Shown here piece after piece: positions 35,769 through 45,042 of a stretch of DNA of 64,000 nucleotides. This stretch comes from Comamonadaceae bacterium OH2545_COT-014 (lineage in GTDB: Bacteria; Pseudomonadota; Gammaproteobacteria; Burkholderiales; Burkholderiaceae_C): positions 141,132 through 205,131 of the forward strand of contig RQYR01000001.1 of NCBI GenBank assembly GCA_003859965.1. Direction: 5' to 3'. Both the position numbers and the translations under genes were made by a program. Every line of letters begins with the position of its first letter. The stretch's first letter is position 1. The notes below the pieces were generated by a model. The model was not told the origin of the DNA. It ran no database searches and was given only the letters and a program-made list of their open reading frames with translations.

Positions 35769-37411
35769 CACGCAGTGGTTGGCGCAGCAGGGGCGGCAGA
35801 GGCCGCGGCCTGCGGCAGGCCGCGGCGCGCCAGCTCGTCCCGGACCAGCCGCTTGGGCACCTTGCCGTAGCCGGACTGGGGCAGCGCCTCCCAGAAATAG
35901 ATGTGCTTGGGCATCTTGTAGCGCGCCACCCGGCCATCCAGCCATTGCCGCAGCGCAGGCTCGTCCAGCTGCGTCCCGGGGCGCCGCACGCACACGGCCA
36001 CGCCTATCTCGCCCCACTGCGCATCGGGCACGCCCAGCACGGCCACCTCGGCCACGTCGTCATGCAGCAGGATTTTTTCCTCGATCTCGCGCGGGTAGAT
36101 GTTGGAGCCGCCGGAGATGTACATGTCCGAGGCGCGGCCGGTGAGGTACAGATAGCCCTGCGCATCCATGTGACCGATGTCGCCCGTGCGGAACCAGCCG
36201 TTGCGAAACGCCTTGGCGTTGGCCTCGGGGTTGTCGTAGTAGCCCGCGAACACGGCCGGGCCGATCACGCAGACCTCGCCGGTTTCGCCCGCGGGCAGCT
36301 CGTTGCCTGCGTCGTCCTGAATGGACACCTGCATGCCGGTGCGCTCGAAGCCGCAGGTGCCGGCGCGCGCCACCTGGCCTTGCGCGTCCAGGTGCTCGTG
36401 CGGGGGCAGCACGGTGATGTTGCCCGTCACCTCGCCCAGTCCGTAGTACTGCACCAGCACCGGCCCCAGCTTGGCCAGCGCGCGCTTTTGGTCCACCTCG
36501 TACATGGGCGCGCCGGCATAGACCACGTGCCGCAGGCTGCTGTGGTCGTGCTGATCGACAGCCGGGTCTTCCACCAGGATCTTGAGGATGGTGGGCACCG
36601 TGAACAGGCTGCTGAGACGGTGCTGCTCGATCAGGGCGAACGCCTGCGCGGGCTCCAGCTTGTCGGAAGGCATCAGCACCGTCCGCGCGCCGCGCGCCGC
36701 CAGAATGAGCTGGTGCAGCCCCGCCCCGTGCGACAGCGGGGCCACCACCAGCGCGCCGTCCTCACAGCTTGTGCCCGGCAGCAAGTCAGCCAGGTGGTTG
36801 GTGACCACGCAGGCGAGCTGGCCATGCGTGAGCACGGCCGCCTTGGGCTTGCCGGTGGTTCCGGAGGTGAACAGGAACCAGCAGGGCGTGCCGGCTTCCA
36901 CCGCCGCGTTGGGAAAGTCCGTGCCCAGGTGCTGCCCGATCAGCTGCGACACGGTGGGCTTTTCATCAGGCGCCGCCGCGCTGCCGCGCAGCCACAGCAC
37001 GTCCGTGCCGGGCACGGCCTCGCACACGGTGCGGGCGTGGTCCACGAAGTCGGTCTGGCACAAAAAGACCCGGCTGCGCGCCACGCTGGCCATGTGCACC
37101 AGCTCCGACGGCACGGCGCGGAAATTGGTGGGCACCCAGACCGCGCCGAGCCGGAAGGCCGCGAACATGGACTCGAACATCTCGTTGCTGTTTCTGGAGT
37201 GCACCAGCAACGTGCTGCCCGGCCCCACGCCGCGCGCGGCCAAGGCAGCCGCCAGGGCGCTGACCCGGGCGTCCAGCTCGCGCCAGCGCCAGAGTTCATC
37301 GCCCCAGACCAGCGCGGTGCGCTCCGGCAGGCGGCGCGCGTTCTGCGTGAGCCAGTGGGCCAGGTTCATGGCCCGCCGGGGCGTGACAGGAAGCGGAACG
37401 ACCTGGCTCAT
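35768..37411 (-). CDS. Acyl-CoA synthetase (AMP-forming)
   Basis: A 547-residue member of the acyl/aryl-CoA ligase superfamily. The AMP-binding motif FTSGTTGKPKA is near residue 180, followed by VVAPLSHGAGLHQL, the second motif YYGLGEVTGN, and the C-terminal lysine motif GYGKVPKR near residue 520. It likely activates a carboxylic acid taken up by the TRAP transporter encoded on the other arm. The exact acid is not readable from sequence. The gene overlaps the thiolase gene by 4 bases at its start. Confidence 0.88.
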   Translation of the reverse strand: MSQVVPLPVTPRRAMNLAHWLTQNARRLPERTALVWGDELWRWRELDARVSALAAALAARGVGPGSTLLVHSRNSNEMFESMFAAFRLGAVWVPTNFRAVPSELVHMASVARSRVFLCQTDFVDHARTVCEAVPGTDVLWLRGSAAAPDEKPTVSQLIGQHLGTDFPNAAVEAGTPCWFLFTSGTTGKPKAAVLTHGQLACVVTNHLADLLPGTSCEDGALVVAPLSHGAGLHQLILAARGARTVLMPSDKLEPAQAFALIEQHRLSSLFTVPTILKILVEDPAVDQHDHSSLRHVVYAGAPMYEVDQKRALAKLGPVLVQYYGLGEVTGNITVLPPHEHLDAQGQVARAGTCGFERTGMQVSIQDDAGNELPAGETGEVCVIGPAVFAGYYDNPEANAKAFRNGWFRTGDIGHMDAQGYLYLTGRASDMYISGGSNIYPREIEEKILLHDDVAEVAVLGVPDAQWGEIGVAVCVRRPGTQLDEPALRQWLDGRVARYKMPKHIYFWEALPQSGYGKVPKRLVRDELARRGLPQAAASAAPAAPTTA

Positions 37412-38577
37412 TGGCTGCGCTCCAGAATGGACACGTAGTTGGCCACGGCCGCCCCGCCCATGTTGAACAACCCCGCCAGCGCCGCGCCCGGCAGTTGCAT
37501 GGCGCCCGCTTCGCCCGCCAGCTGCATGGCGGCCATGACGTGCATGGACACGCCCGTGGCGCCCAGCGGGTGGCCGCGCGCCTTCAGCCCGCCGGAGACG
37601 TTGACGGGCACGCGCCCGCCCTTGCAGGACACGCCATCGCGGATCACGCGCCAGCCTTCGCCGCGCGGCGCCAGCCCCATGGCCTCGTACTCCAGCATTT
37701 CGGCGATGGTGAAGCAGTCGTGGGTTTCCACCAGATCCAGGTCATCAATGCCCACACCGGCCTGCGCCAGCGCCGCCTGCCAGGCGCGGTGCGCGCCCTC
37801 GAAGGCCACCGGGTCACGGCGCGACAGCGGCATGAGGTCGTTGACCTGCACCCGCGCGCGGAAACGGATGGCGCGCGCCAGGGCCCTGGCCGTGTCCTCG
37901 TCGGCCAGCACCAGGGCGGCCGCGCCATCGGACACCATGGAACAGTCGGTGCGCCGCAGCGGCCCGGCCACCAGCGGGTTTTTCTCGGACACCTCGTTGC
38001 AAAACGCAAAGCCCATGTCCTTGCGCACGTGGGCGTAGGGGTTGTCCACGGCGTTGGCATGGTTCTTGGCCGCGATCATGGCCAGCTCCTCGCTGCGGTT
38101 GCCGTAGCGGTCGAAGTAGGTCTGGGCAATCTGGCCAAAGATGCCGGCAAAGCCCTGCGGGGTTTCTTCCTCGCGCCGGTAGCAGCCGGTCAGCAGGATG
38201 TCGGCGATGGCGGCTGGCGGCACGCCAGTCATCTTCTCCGCGCCCACCGCCAGCGCGATGCGGACGCGCCCGGACTCGATCGCGTCCATGGCCGAATGCA
38301 CCGCCGCCGAGCCTGTGGCGCAGGCGTTTTCCACGTGGACGGCTGGCGTGAAGCGCAGATCCGGATGGCACAGCGAGATCAGCCCGGCCTCGAACCCCTG
38401 GGGCTGGAAGCCGTGGTTGTAAACCCCCAGCGCCACATGGCCCACGTCCGCGGCTGCAACCTGCGCATGCGCCAGCGCCTCGTTCACCACGCCGCGCACC
38501 AGTGTCTCGATGTCCAGCGCATCCAGCTTGCCGAACGGCGTGTGCGCCCAGCCGACGATGACTGCTTTTCCTGGCAT
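37408..38577 (-). CDS. Thiolase of the SCP-x/acetyl-CoA acetyltransferase group
   Basis: A 389-residue thiolase that releases acetyl- or propionyl-CoA from 3-ketoacyl-CoA. The N-terminal nucleophile lies in VENACATGSAAVHSAMDAI (Cys near residue 86), and the C-terminal His is in GGLKARGHPLGATGVSMH. The second Cys region is GLFNMGGAAVANY, not the canonical CxG, which is usual for SCP-x type thiolases and not for bulk acetoacetyl thiolases. It overlaps the CoA ligase gene by 4 bases. Confidence 0.9.
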   Translation of the reverse strand: MPGKAVIVGWAHTPFGKLDALDIETLVRGVVNEALAHAQVAAADVGHVALGVYNHGFQPQGFEAGLISLCHPDLRFTPAVHVENACATGSAAVHSAMDAIESGRVRIALAVGAEKMTGVPPAAIADILLTGCYRREEETPQGFAGIFGQIAQTYFDRYGNRSEELAMIAAKNHANAVDNPYAHVRKDMGFAFCNEVSEKNPLVAGPLRRTDCSMVSDGAAALVLADEDTARALARAIRFRARVQVNDLMPLSRRDPVAFEGAHRAWQAALAQAGVGIDDLDLVETHDCFTIAEMLEYEAMGLAPRGEGWRVIRDGVSCKGGRVPVNVSGGLKARGHPLGATGVSMHVMAAMQLAGEAGAMQLPGAALAGLFNMGGAAVANYVSILERSQ

Positions 38578-38607
38578 ATGGTCCCTTTCTTGAAAGTTCG
38601 TCTTGAA

Positions 38608-39405
38608 TCAGTGGCCGCCGCGCATGCGCGCTTCGACAATGGCTTTTTCCTGGTTGAGCAGCGCCACCAGCGCTTCGTGACGGTTGTCGGCAAAGCGGCT
38701 TTCCACCCCGGCAATGGCCAGCGACGCGGGCAGACCGCCACGCGGGTCGGCCACCACCACCGCCACGCCCCAGGAGCCTTTGAACACCAGCCCCTGGTTG
38801 AAGGCATAGCCCAGCAGGCGGGCCTGGCGCACCTGCTCGCGGATCAGCGGGATGGACAGGTGCGGATAAGCGCCGAGCAGCCGCTCCTGGTTGTGCCGCA
38901 AGATGACTTCCACCTGCGCATCCGGCAGGGCCGCCAGCAGGGCGATGCCGCTGGCGCCACAGCCCAGCGGATGGCGATCGCCCGGTTGCAGCACGTGCGA
39001 GCGCAGCGGATAGGTGCCTTCTTCCCTGGCCAGGCAAACCGTCTCGTTGCCGCGCTGCACGCTGAGCAGGGCCGCGTCGCCAGAGCGGTCGGCCAGGCGG
39101 CGCAGGCTGTCGCCGGCCATGCGGTGCACGCCAAAGCGCTCGCCCGCCAGAATGCCCAGCGCATAGGTTTCCGGGCCGCAGAAGTAGCTGCGGCTGGCCG
39201 GATCCTGCTCAATCAGGCCGTTTTCCATCAAGGCCAGCAGCAAACGCCTTACCGTGGGTTTGGTCAGGCCTACTTTCTGCGCCACCTCGGCCAGCGTGAC
39301 CCCGGCGTTTCTGGCACCCGCCACGATGCGCAGCGCCGCCACGGCGCGATCCAGCGTCTGGCTGGACGGCGCCGCACCGTCCTTCAGGTTGTCAGTCTCC
39401 GCCAT
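38608..39405 (-). CDS. IclR family transcriptional regulator
   Basis: A 265-residue regulator with an N-terminal winged helix (SSQTLDRAVAALRIV, then LAEVAQKVGLTKPTVRRLLLAL) and a C-terminal effector-binding GAF-like domain. Members control aromatic or acid catabolism and usually bind small palindromes. Two such palindromes lie in the gap upstream (39439 and 39583), one by each divergent gene start. It is therefore the likely local regulator of both arms. Confidence 0.9.
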   Translation of the reverse strand: MAETDNLKDGAAPSSQTLDRAVAALRIVAGARNAGVTLAEVAQKVGLTKPTVRRLLLALMENGLIEQDPASRSYFCGPETYALGILAGERFGVHRMAGDSLRRLADRSGDAALLSVQRGNETVCLAREEGTYPLRSHVLQPGDRHPLGCGASGIALLAALPDAQVEVILRHNQERLLGAYPHLSIPLIREQVRQARLLGYAFNQGLVFKGSWGVAVVVADPRGGLPASLAIAGVESRFADNRHEALVALLNQEKAIVEARMRGGH

Positions 39406-39438
39406 TGCTAACCCCTATCCGCGTGGAATCGCCCAATA

Positions 39439-39455
39439 ATTCCAATATATGGAAT
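39439..39455. promoter_or_regulatory. Palindromic operator 1 (IclR candidate)
   Basis: ATTCCAATATATGGAAT, a TTCCA-N5-TGGAA palindrome, 34 bases upstream of the iclR start. Its 15-base core is the exact reverse complement of that of operator 2. Confidence 0.7.
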
Positions 39456-39582
39456 CACTGTGTGACAGCCACAGTGCGCCAGAGTATAGGCAAATTCCCT
39501 TGATTTTCATGCCTAGGGAAATTACCCGTTTGACAGAAGCAGTCTGGCTTTATCTAATTTCAGCACCCCGAAAGAATCATCA

Positions 39583-39599
39583 ATTCCATATATTGGAAC
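39583..39599. promoter_or_regulatory. Palindromic operator 2 (IclR candidate)
   Basis: ATTCCATATATTGGAAC, only 13 bases before the dctP ATG and next to its ribosome site (AAGGAGAT, from 39600). Binding here would block initiation or elongation of the transporter operon. Confidence 0.7.
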
Positions 39600-39611
39600 A
39601 AGGAGATAGAA

Positions 39612-40625
39612 ATGAACCGTCGCTCATTCCTCGCCAAAGGCGTTGCCGCTTCTTCAGTTGCCACCTGGGGATTGGGATGGCCGCGCTTCGCCCATGCCGC
39701 CGAATTCACCTACCGCATTGCGCACAGCCTGCCCGTCAACCACCCGCTGCACATCCGTCTGGAAGAAGCCGCCAAGCGCATCCGTGAGGAAACCGGCGGC
39801 CGTTTCGAGCTGCTGGTTTTCCCCTCCGACCAGCTGGGCTCGCAGACCGACGTGATGAGCCAGATCCGCTCTGGCGCGGTGGACTTTTTCTGTCTCTCCG
39901 GCGTCATCCTGTCCACCCTGGTGCCCGCCAGCGCCATCAGCGGCCTGGGCTTCGCCTTCAAGACCCAGGAAGACGTGTGGAAAGCCATGGATGGCGGTCT
40001 GGGCGCTTTCATCCGCGGCGAAATCGCCAAGACGCGCAGCCTGTTCGCGCTGGAAAAAATCTGGGACAACGGCTACCGCCAGATCACCAGCGCCAGCCGC
40101 CCGGTGGCCACCCCGGCCGACATCGCCGGCATGAAGGTGCGCGTGCCGCCGTCACCGATGTGGGTGTCCCTGTTCAAGGCGCTGGGCAGCGCGCCCACCA
40201 CCATCAACGCCAACGAGCTGTATTCGTCGCTGCAAACCCGCATCGTGGACGCGCAGGAAAACCCGCTGGCCGTGATCTCCACGCTCAAGCTCTACGAAGT
40301 GCAGAAGTACTGCGCCATGACCAATCACATGTGGGACGGTTTCTGGCTGCTGGCCAACCGCCGCAACTTCGACGCCTTGCCCAAGGATGTGCAAGCCATC
40401 GTGCAAAAGCACCTCAACGCCGGCGCCATGGCCGAGCGCGCCGACCTGGCCCGCCTCAATACCGACCTGCGCCAGCAGCTCACGCAAAAAGGCATGCAGT
40501 TCGTTGAAGCCGATACGGAAAAATTCCGCCAGAAGCTGCAAGACGCCGGCTTTTACAGCGAATGGCGCAAGAAATTCCCGGCCGCCGGCTGGGAGCAGCT
40601 GGAAAGCGTGACGGGCAAGCTGTAA
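39612..40625 (+). CDS. dctP: TRAP transporter substrate-binding protein DctP
   Basis: A 337-residue periplasmic solute receptor. The N-terminus is a twin-arginine signal (NRRSFLAKGVAAS), followed by the DctP pattern FTYRIAHSLPVNHPLH, EETGGRFELLVFPSDQLGSQTDVM, and the substrate-contact GMKVRVPPSPMW and ANELYSSLQTRIVDAQENPLAV. It binds a carboxylic acid for the fused membrane unit encoded next. The ribosome site AAGGAGAT is 12 bases before the ATG. It is divergent from the iclR gene with two shared operators in between. Confidence 0.93.
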   Translation: MNRRSFLAKGVAASSVATWGLGWPRFAHAAEFTYRIAHSLPVNHPLHIRLEEAAKRIREETGGRFELLVFPSDQLGSQTDVMSQIRSGAVDFFCLSGVILSTLVPASAISGLGFAFKTQEDVWKAMDGGLGAFIRGEIAKTRSLFALEKIWDNGYRQITSASRPVATPADIAGMKVRVPPSPMWVSLFKALGSAPTTINANELYSSLQTRIVDAQENPLAVISTLKLYEVQKYCAMTNHMWDGFWLLANRRNFDALPKDVQAIVQKHLNAGAMAERADLARLNTDLRQQLTQKGMQFVEADTEKFRQKLQDAGFYSEWRKKFPAAGWEQLESVTGKL

Positions 40626-40641
40626 AAAAAAGAGGCTTGGC

Positions 40642-42510
40642 ATGAGCGCACCAGACATCGCCGCTGCCACGCACGCCGACCGCATGGGCGGGCCGTGGCG
40701 CCGGTTCGAAGACGGGCTGTACACGGCCACCAGCGTCTGCGCCGCCGCGCTGCTGGCGGCCGTCATCGGTTTGCTGTTCGCCGGCGTGATCGCGCGCTAC
40801 GTGTTTCACGCGCCGCTGATCTGGTCAGACGAGCTGGGCGGCATTCTGTTTCTCTGGCTGTCGATGCTGGGCGCCGCCCTGGCCACCTACCGCGTGGCGC
40901 ACATGCGGATGACGGCGGTGGCCACCCGCCTGGGCGAGCGCTGGCAGGGCTTTTTCTCGGCGCTGGCCACGGGGGCCATGCTGCTGCTGTTTGCCCTGAT
41001 CCTGACGCCCGCCTACCTGTTTGCCGAAGAGGAGATGCACATCACCACCTCGGCGCTGCAAATCTCCAACGCCTGGCGGGCCGCCGCCCTGCCCGTGGGC
41101 TTTGCCCTGATGGCCGTGTTCAGCCTGGGGCGGCTGCTGGACTTGCGCAAGAACCCCCAGACCTATTGGGCGCTTGGCGTGCTGCTGGCCGTCAGCGTCA
41201 CGCTGTGGCTGCTGAGTCCGCAGCTGAAACCGCTGGGGCATGCCAACCTGCTGATCTTCTTCGTCGTGCTGGTGGGCCTGTGCGTGCTGGCCAGCGTGCC
41301 CATTGCCATTGCCTTCGCGCTGGCCACCTTTGGCTACCTGGCGCTGACCACGCGCATGCCCGTGATGGTGCTGGTGGGCCGCATGGACGAAGGCATGTCC
41401 CACCTGATGCTGCTGGCCATTCCGGCCTTCGTGTTCCTGGGCGTGCTGCTGGAGATGACGGGCATGGCGCGCGCCATGGTGCAGTTTCTGGCCAGCCTGC
41501 TGGGGCACATACGGGGCGGCCTGTCCTACGTGCTGGTGGGCGCCATGTACCTGGTGTCAGGCATTTCCGGCTCCAAGGCGGCGGACATGGCCGCCATTGC
41601 CCCGGCCCTGTTTCCCGAAATGATCAAGCGCGGCGCCAAGAAAGGCGACCTGGTGGCCCTGCTGTCGGCCACCGGCGCGCAAACGGAGACGATTCCCCCC
41701 TCCATCGTGCTGATCACCATTGGCTCGGTGGCCGGGGTGTCGATCTCCGCCCTGTTCATTGGCGGCTTGCTGCCCGCGCTGGTGCTGGGCCTGGGGCTGT
41801 GCGTGGTGATCGCCATCCGCCACCGCAAGGAAAGCCCCACCGGCGTGACGCGCCCGCCTTGGCCCGTCATTGGCCGGCTGTTCATGGTGGCCTTGCCCGC
41901 GCTGGCGCTGCCCTTCGTCATCCGCGCGGCCGTGGTTGAAGGCGTGGCCACGGCCACGGAGGTGTCCACCATCGGCATCTTCTACGCCATCTTCGCCGGC
42001 CTGGTGATCTACCGGCAATTCAACTGGCGCAAGCTCTACCCGATGCTGGTGGACACCGCCGCCCTGTCGGGGGCCATTCTCATCATCATCGGCGCGGCCT
42101 CGGGCATGGCCTGGGCGCTGACGCAATCAGGCTTTTCGCGGGAGCTGGCGCAGTTCATGCACGGCCTGCCCGGCGGCGCGGCCACTTTCATGGTGGTTTC
42201 CGTCGTGGCCTTCATCGTGCTGGGCAGCCTACTGGAAGGCATTCCCGCCATCGTGCTGTTCGGCCCCCTGCTGTTTCCGATCGCGCGCAGCATGGGCATC
42301 CACGACGTGCATTACGCGATGGTGGTCATCCTCTCCATGGGCCTGGGCCTGTTCGCGCCGCCTTTCGGCGTGGGCTACTACACCGCCTGCGCCATCGCAC
42401 GGGTCAACCCGGACGAAGGCATGCGTCCCATCTGGGGCTACATGCTGGCGCTGCTGATCGGCCTGATCGTGGTGGCCGCCGTGCCGTGGATTTCCACGGG
42501 CTTTCTCTGA
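40642..42510 (+). CDS. dctQM: Fused TRAP transporter permease DctQM
   Basis: A 622-residue membrane protein made of the small DctQ unit (about residues 1-180, 4 helices, with FHAPLIWSDELGGILFLWLSMLGA) joined to the large DctM unit (about 195-622, about 12 helices, with GAQTETIPPSIVLITIGS and FAPPFGVGYYTACAIA). It couples Na+ influx to uptake of the acid bound by DctP. The stop is 14 bases before the SDR gene, so dctP-dctQM-SDR form one operon. Confidence 0.93.
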   Translation: MSAPDIAAATHADRMGGPWRRFEDGLYTATSVCAAALLAAVIGLLFAGVIARYVFHAPLIWSDELGGILFLWLSMLGAALATYRVAHMRMTAVATRLGERWQGFFSALATGAMLLLFALILTPAYLFAEEEMHITTSALQISNAWRAAALPVGFALMAVFSLGRLLDLRKNPQTYWALGVLLAVSVTLWLLSPQLKPLGHANLLIFFVVLVGLCVLASVPIAIAFALATFGYLALTTRMPVMVLVGRMDEGMSHLMLLAIPAFVFLGVLLEMTGMARAMVQFLASLLGHIRGGLSYVLVGAMYLVSGISGSKAADMAAIAPALFPEMIKRGAKKGDLVALLSATGAQTETIPPSIVLITIGSVAGVSISALFIGGLLPALVLGLGLCVVIAIRHRKESPTGVTRPPWPVIGRLFMVALPALALPFVIRAAVVEGVATATEVSTIGIFYAIFAGLVIYRQFNWRKLYPMLVDTAALSGAILIIIGAASGMAWALTQSGFSRELAQFMHGLPGGAATFMVVSVVAFIVLGSLLEGIPAIVLFGPLLFPIARSMGIHDVHYAMVVILSMGLGLFAPPFGVGYYTACAIARVNPDEGMRPIWGYMLALLIGLIVVAAVPWISTGFL

Positions 42511-42523
42511 GCACGCCGCTGCC

Positions 42524-43324
42524 ATGCCCGGAAGGCTTCAAGACAGGGTGGCGCTGGTGTATGGCGCGGGCGGCCCGCCTGGCGAGCTGAGCAACGGCCG
42601 CGCCGCCGCTCTGACCTACGCCAGGGAAGGCGCGGCGGTGGCCTGCATCGACCGCGATACCTCGGCCGCGCAGGAAACGGCCCGCCAGATCACGGCCCAG
42701 GGCGGACAGGCCGTGGCCCTGACGGCCGACGTCACCAGCACGGCGCAAGTCGATCAGTCGGTGCAAGATGCGCTGCGCCATTTTGGCCGCCTTGACATCC
42801 TGCACAACAACGTGGGCATCGCCCCTGCAGGCGGGCCGCTCGACATGGACGAAGCCGCGCTGCAGCGCGTGATGGATGTCAACCTGGGTGCCATGCACCG
42901 CACCGTGCGCGCCGTGCTGCCGCAGTTTCTGCGGCAGCAAAAGGGGGTGATCGTCAACATCTCCTCCATCGCCGCCATACGCTGGACCGGCTATGCGTAT
43001 TTCGCCTACTACGCCTCCAAGGCCGCGCTGAACCAGGCCACCGTGGCCCTGGCCTTGCAGTACGCCAGCCAGGGCATCCGGGCCAACGCCATCCTGCCGG
43101 GAGTCATCGACACGCCGCTGGTGTACCAGCAGATCAGCGCCCAGTACGCCAGCGTGGAGCAAATGCGGCACGCCCGCCGCCAGGCCGTGCCCATGAAGCG
43201 CACGGGCACGCCTTGGGACGTAGCCCATGCCGCCGTTTTTCTGGCCTCTGACGAGGCCGGCTTCATCAACGGCGTCTGCCTTCCGGTGGATGGCGGGCAT
43301 TCATGCGCCATCCCCGGGCTGTAA
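42524..43324 (+). CDS. Short-chain dehydrogenase/reductase (SDR)
   Basis: A 266-residue Rossmann enzyme using NAD(P)(H). The coenzyme loop GAGGPPGELSNGRAAAL departs from the usual TGxxxGxG. The NNVG structural motif (HNNVGIAP) and the catalytic Ser (NISSIAAI) and YxxxK (YYASK) are in place. It is the last gene of the transporter operon and probably oxidises an alcohol in the pathway, before or after CoA activation. The unusual first loop is visible but does not by itself exclude activity. Confidence 0.9.
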   Translation: MPGRLQDRVALVYGAGGPPGELSNGRAAALTYAREGAAVACIDRDTSAAQETARQITAQGGQAVALTADVTSTAQVDQSVQDALRHFGRLDILHNNVGIAPAGGPLDMDEAALQRVMDVNLGAMHRTVRAVLPQFLRQQKGVIVNISSIAAIRWTGYAYFAYYASKAALNQATVALALQYASQGIRANAILPGVIDTPLVYQQISAQYASVEQMRHARRQAVPMKRTGTPWDVAHAAVFLASDEAGFINGVCLPVDGGHSCAIPGL

Positions 43325-43398
43325 CGCGCCTGCCGCGCGCGGCCCATCCGGGTCTGGCGGCAGGGGCTGAACGCCGGACCATGCGGCGCAGCGGTTAA

Positions 43399-43797
<399 letters not shown>

Positions 43798-43811
43798 AGA
43801 GCCGCCGCACC

Positions 43812-43873
43812 GATTGCTACAATTAAAGTAGCAATAAACAAAGGCCGTTTCTGCCCGAACGGCCTTTTTTATT
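43812..43873 (+). terminator. Terminator after glnB (family hairpin)
   Basis: Arms 43840-43849 (AAAGGCCGTT) and 43858-43867 (AACGGCCTTT) pair around an 8-base loop, with T residues to 43870. A smaller hairpin (TTGCTAC/GTAGCAA) precedes it. The block has the form of the interspersed hairpin repeats. It also lies at the end of the convergent mrpG gene. Confidence 0.85.
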
Positions 43874-44276
43874 CTTCACCCTCGGGGCCGCCACGGGAAG
43901 CGCCGCCCGCCGGAGCCTCTGGCTGCGCGGGTTGCAGGCGCGGGGGCATGTCGGCCCGGCCCGCCTGCCGGAAGCGGAACAGCGCCGCGCGGGCCAGCAG
44001 CACGGTGGTGATGGGCGCGGTGATGGACAGCAAGATGATGATGATCCAGGTGTGCAGCACCAGCGACTGGCTTTGCGCGGAAAAGTAGATGATGCAAGCG
44101 AAGGTCACGCACCACGCCGCCCAGGTGTAGGCCAGCGCGGGCGGGTGCATGCGCTGGAAAAAGTCTTTCAGCCGCACCACGCCCCAGGCCGCCGTCAGCA
44201 CGAAGAAGGCGCTGGTCAGCAGCAGCACGGCCACCAGCGCTTCCACCCACAGGGCCACGGGCGCGGCGCCGCTCAT
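43869..44276 (-). CDS. mrpG: Na+/H+ antiporter subunit G (MnhG/MrpG)
   Basis: A 135-residue subunit of the multi-subunit cation/proton antiporter in the inner membrane, with about three helices and the MrpG pattern AAWGVVRLKDFFQRMHPPALA and SAPIT. The C-terminus has a Pro/Gly-rich tail. The ATG at 44276 overlaps the end of mrpF by 4 bases. Confidence 0.88.
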   Translation of the reverse strand: MSGAAPVALWVEALVAVLLLTSAFFVLTAAWGVVRLKDFFQRMHPPALAYTWAAWCVTFACIIYFSAQSQSLVLHTWIIIILLSITAPITTVLLARAALFRFRQAGRADMPPRLQPAQPEAPAGGASRGGPEGEE

Positions 44277-44551
44277 TCGATCACCTCGCCACGCAGCAGG
44301 AACTTGGCCATGGCCGCCGAGCCGACAAAGCCGAACAGCGCAATGAGCAGGGCGGCCTCGAAATACATCTGGCTGGCGTAGCGAATGCCGGCCACCAGCA
44401 CGATGAGCATGCCAATGATGTAGATGATGTCCAGCGCCAGCACGCGGTCTTGCGCCGCCGGGCCACGCAGCAGGCGCCACAGGCACAGCAGCATGGCCAC
44501 GCCGTAGGCGCACAGCGTGACCGTGATGGCGCCGGAAAGCAGGGGGCTCAT
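44273..44551 (-). CDS. mrpF: Na+/H+ antiporter subunit F (MnhF/MrpF)
   Basis: A 92-residue subunit with three helices and the family motif GPAAQDRVLALDIIYIIGM. It begins at 44551, overlapping mrpE by 4 bases, and ends overlapping mrpG by 4 bases, so the genes are translationally coupled. Confidence 0.9.
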   Translation of the reverse strand: MSPLLSGAITVTLCAYGVAMLLCLWRLLRGPAAQDRVLALDIIYIIGMLIVLVAGIRYASQMYFEAALLIALFGFVGSAAMAKFLLRGEVIE

Positions 44552-45042
44552 GATTCGAAGATCTCCATCAGCGGCTGTTCGTAGCGCTGCTTGAAGTGCG
44601 CGGTGAACGCGGCCGGGTCGGGCACGTCCCACACGTGCAGCAGCAGCGTGCTGCCATCGCGCGCCAGCTCGCTCCACACGGTGCCAGGCACCACCGTGGT
44701 CACCATGGCCAGCGCCGCCAGCCCGGCCGGGTCGCGCAATTGCAGCGGCACGGTGACAAAGGCGCTGTGCGGCGGCCGGCGGCCGGCGCGCAGCACGCCG
44801 CGCAGCACCTCCAGGTTGGACAAGACCACGTCCCAGCCCACGGTAAGAATGAAGCGGGCCAGCGTAAGGGGCTTGCGCACACGCGGCCGGCCTGGCCGCA
44901 GGGGCGCCAGCAGCAGCGGCATGAGCCAGGCCAGCAAGGCGCCCAGCAGCCACTGCCCCGGCGCCAGCGAGCGCACCAGCAGGAGCCACAGCGCCAGCAG
45001 CGCCAGCGACATCAGCGGGGCGGGAAACAGCTTGCGCATCAT
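44548..45042 (-). CDS. mrpE: Na+/H+ antiporter subunit E (MnhE/MrpE)
   Basis: A 164-residue subunit. It has an N-terminal pair of helices (MSLALLALWLLLVRSL), then the conserved region VGWDVVLSNLEVLRGVL and ITTVVPGTVWSEL-like VTTVVPGTVWSELARDGSTLLLHVWD in two parts. Its start MMRKLF overlaps the end of mrpD by 4 bases. Confidence 0.9.
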   Translation of the reverse strand: MMRKLFPAPLMSLALLALWLLLVRSLAPGQWLLGALLAWLMPLLLAPLRPGRPRVRKPLTLARFILTVGWDVVLSNLEVLRGVLRAGRRPPHSAFVTVPLQLRDPAGLAALAMVTTVVPGTVWSELARDGSTLLLHVWDVPDPAAFTAHFKQRYEQPLMEIFES

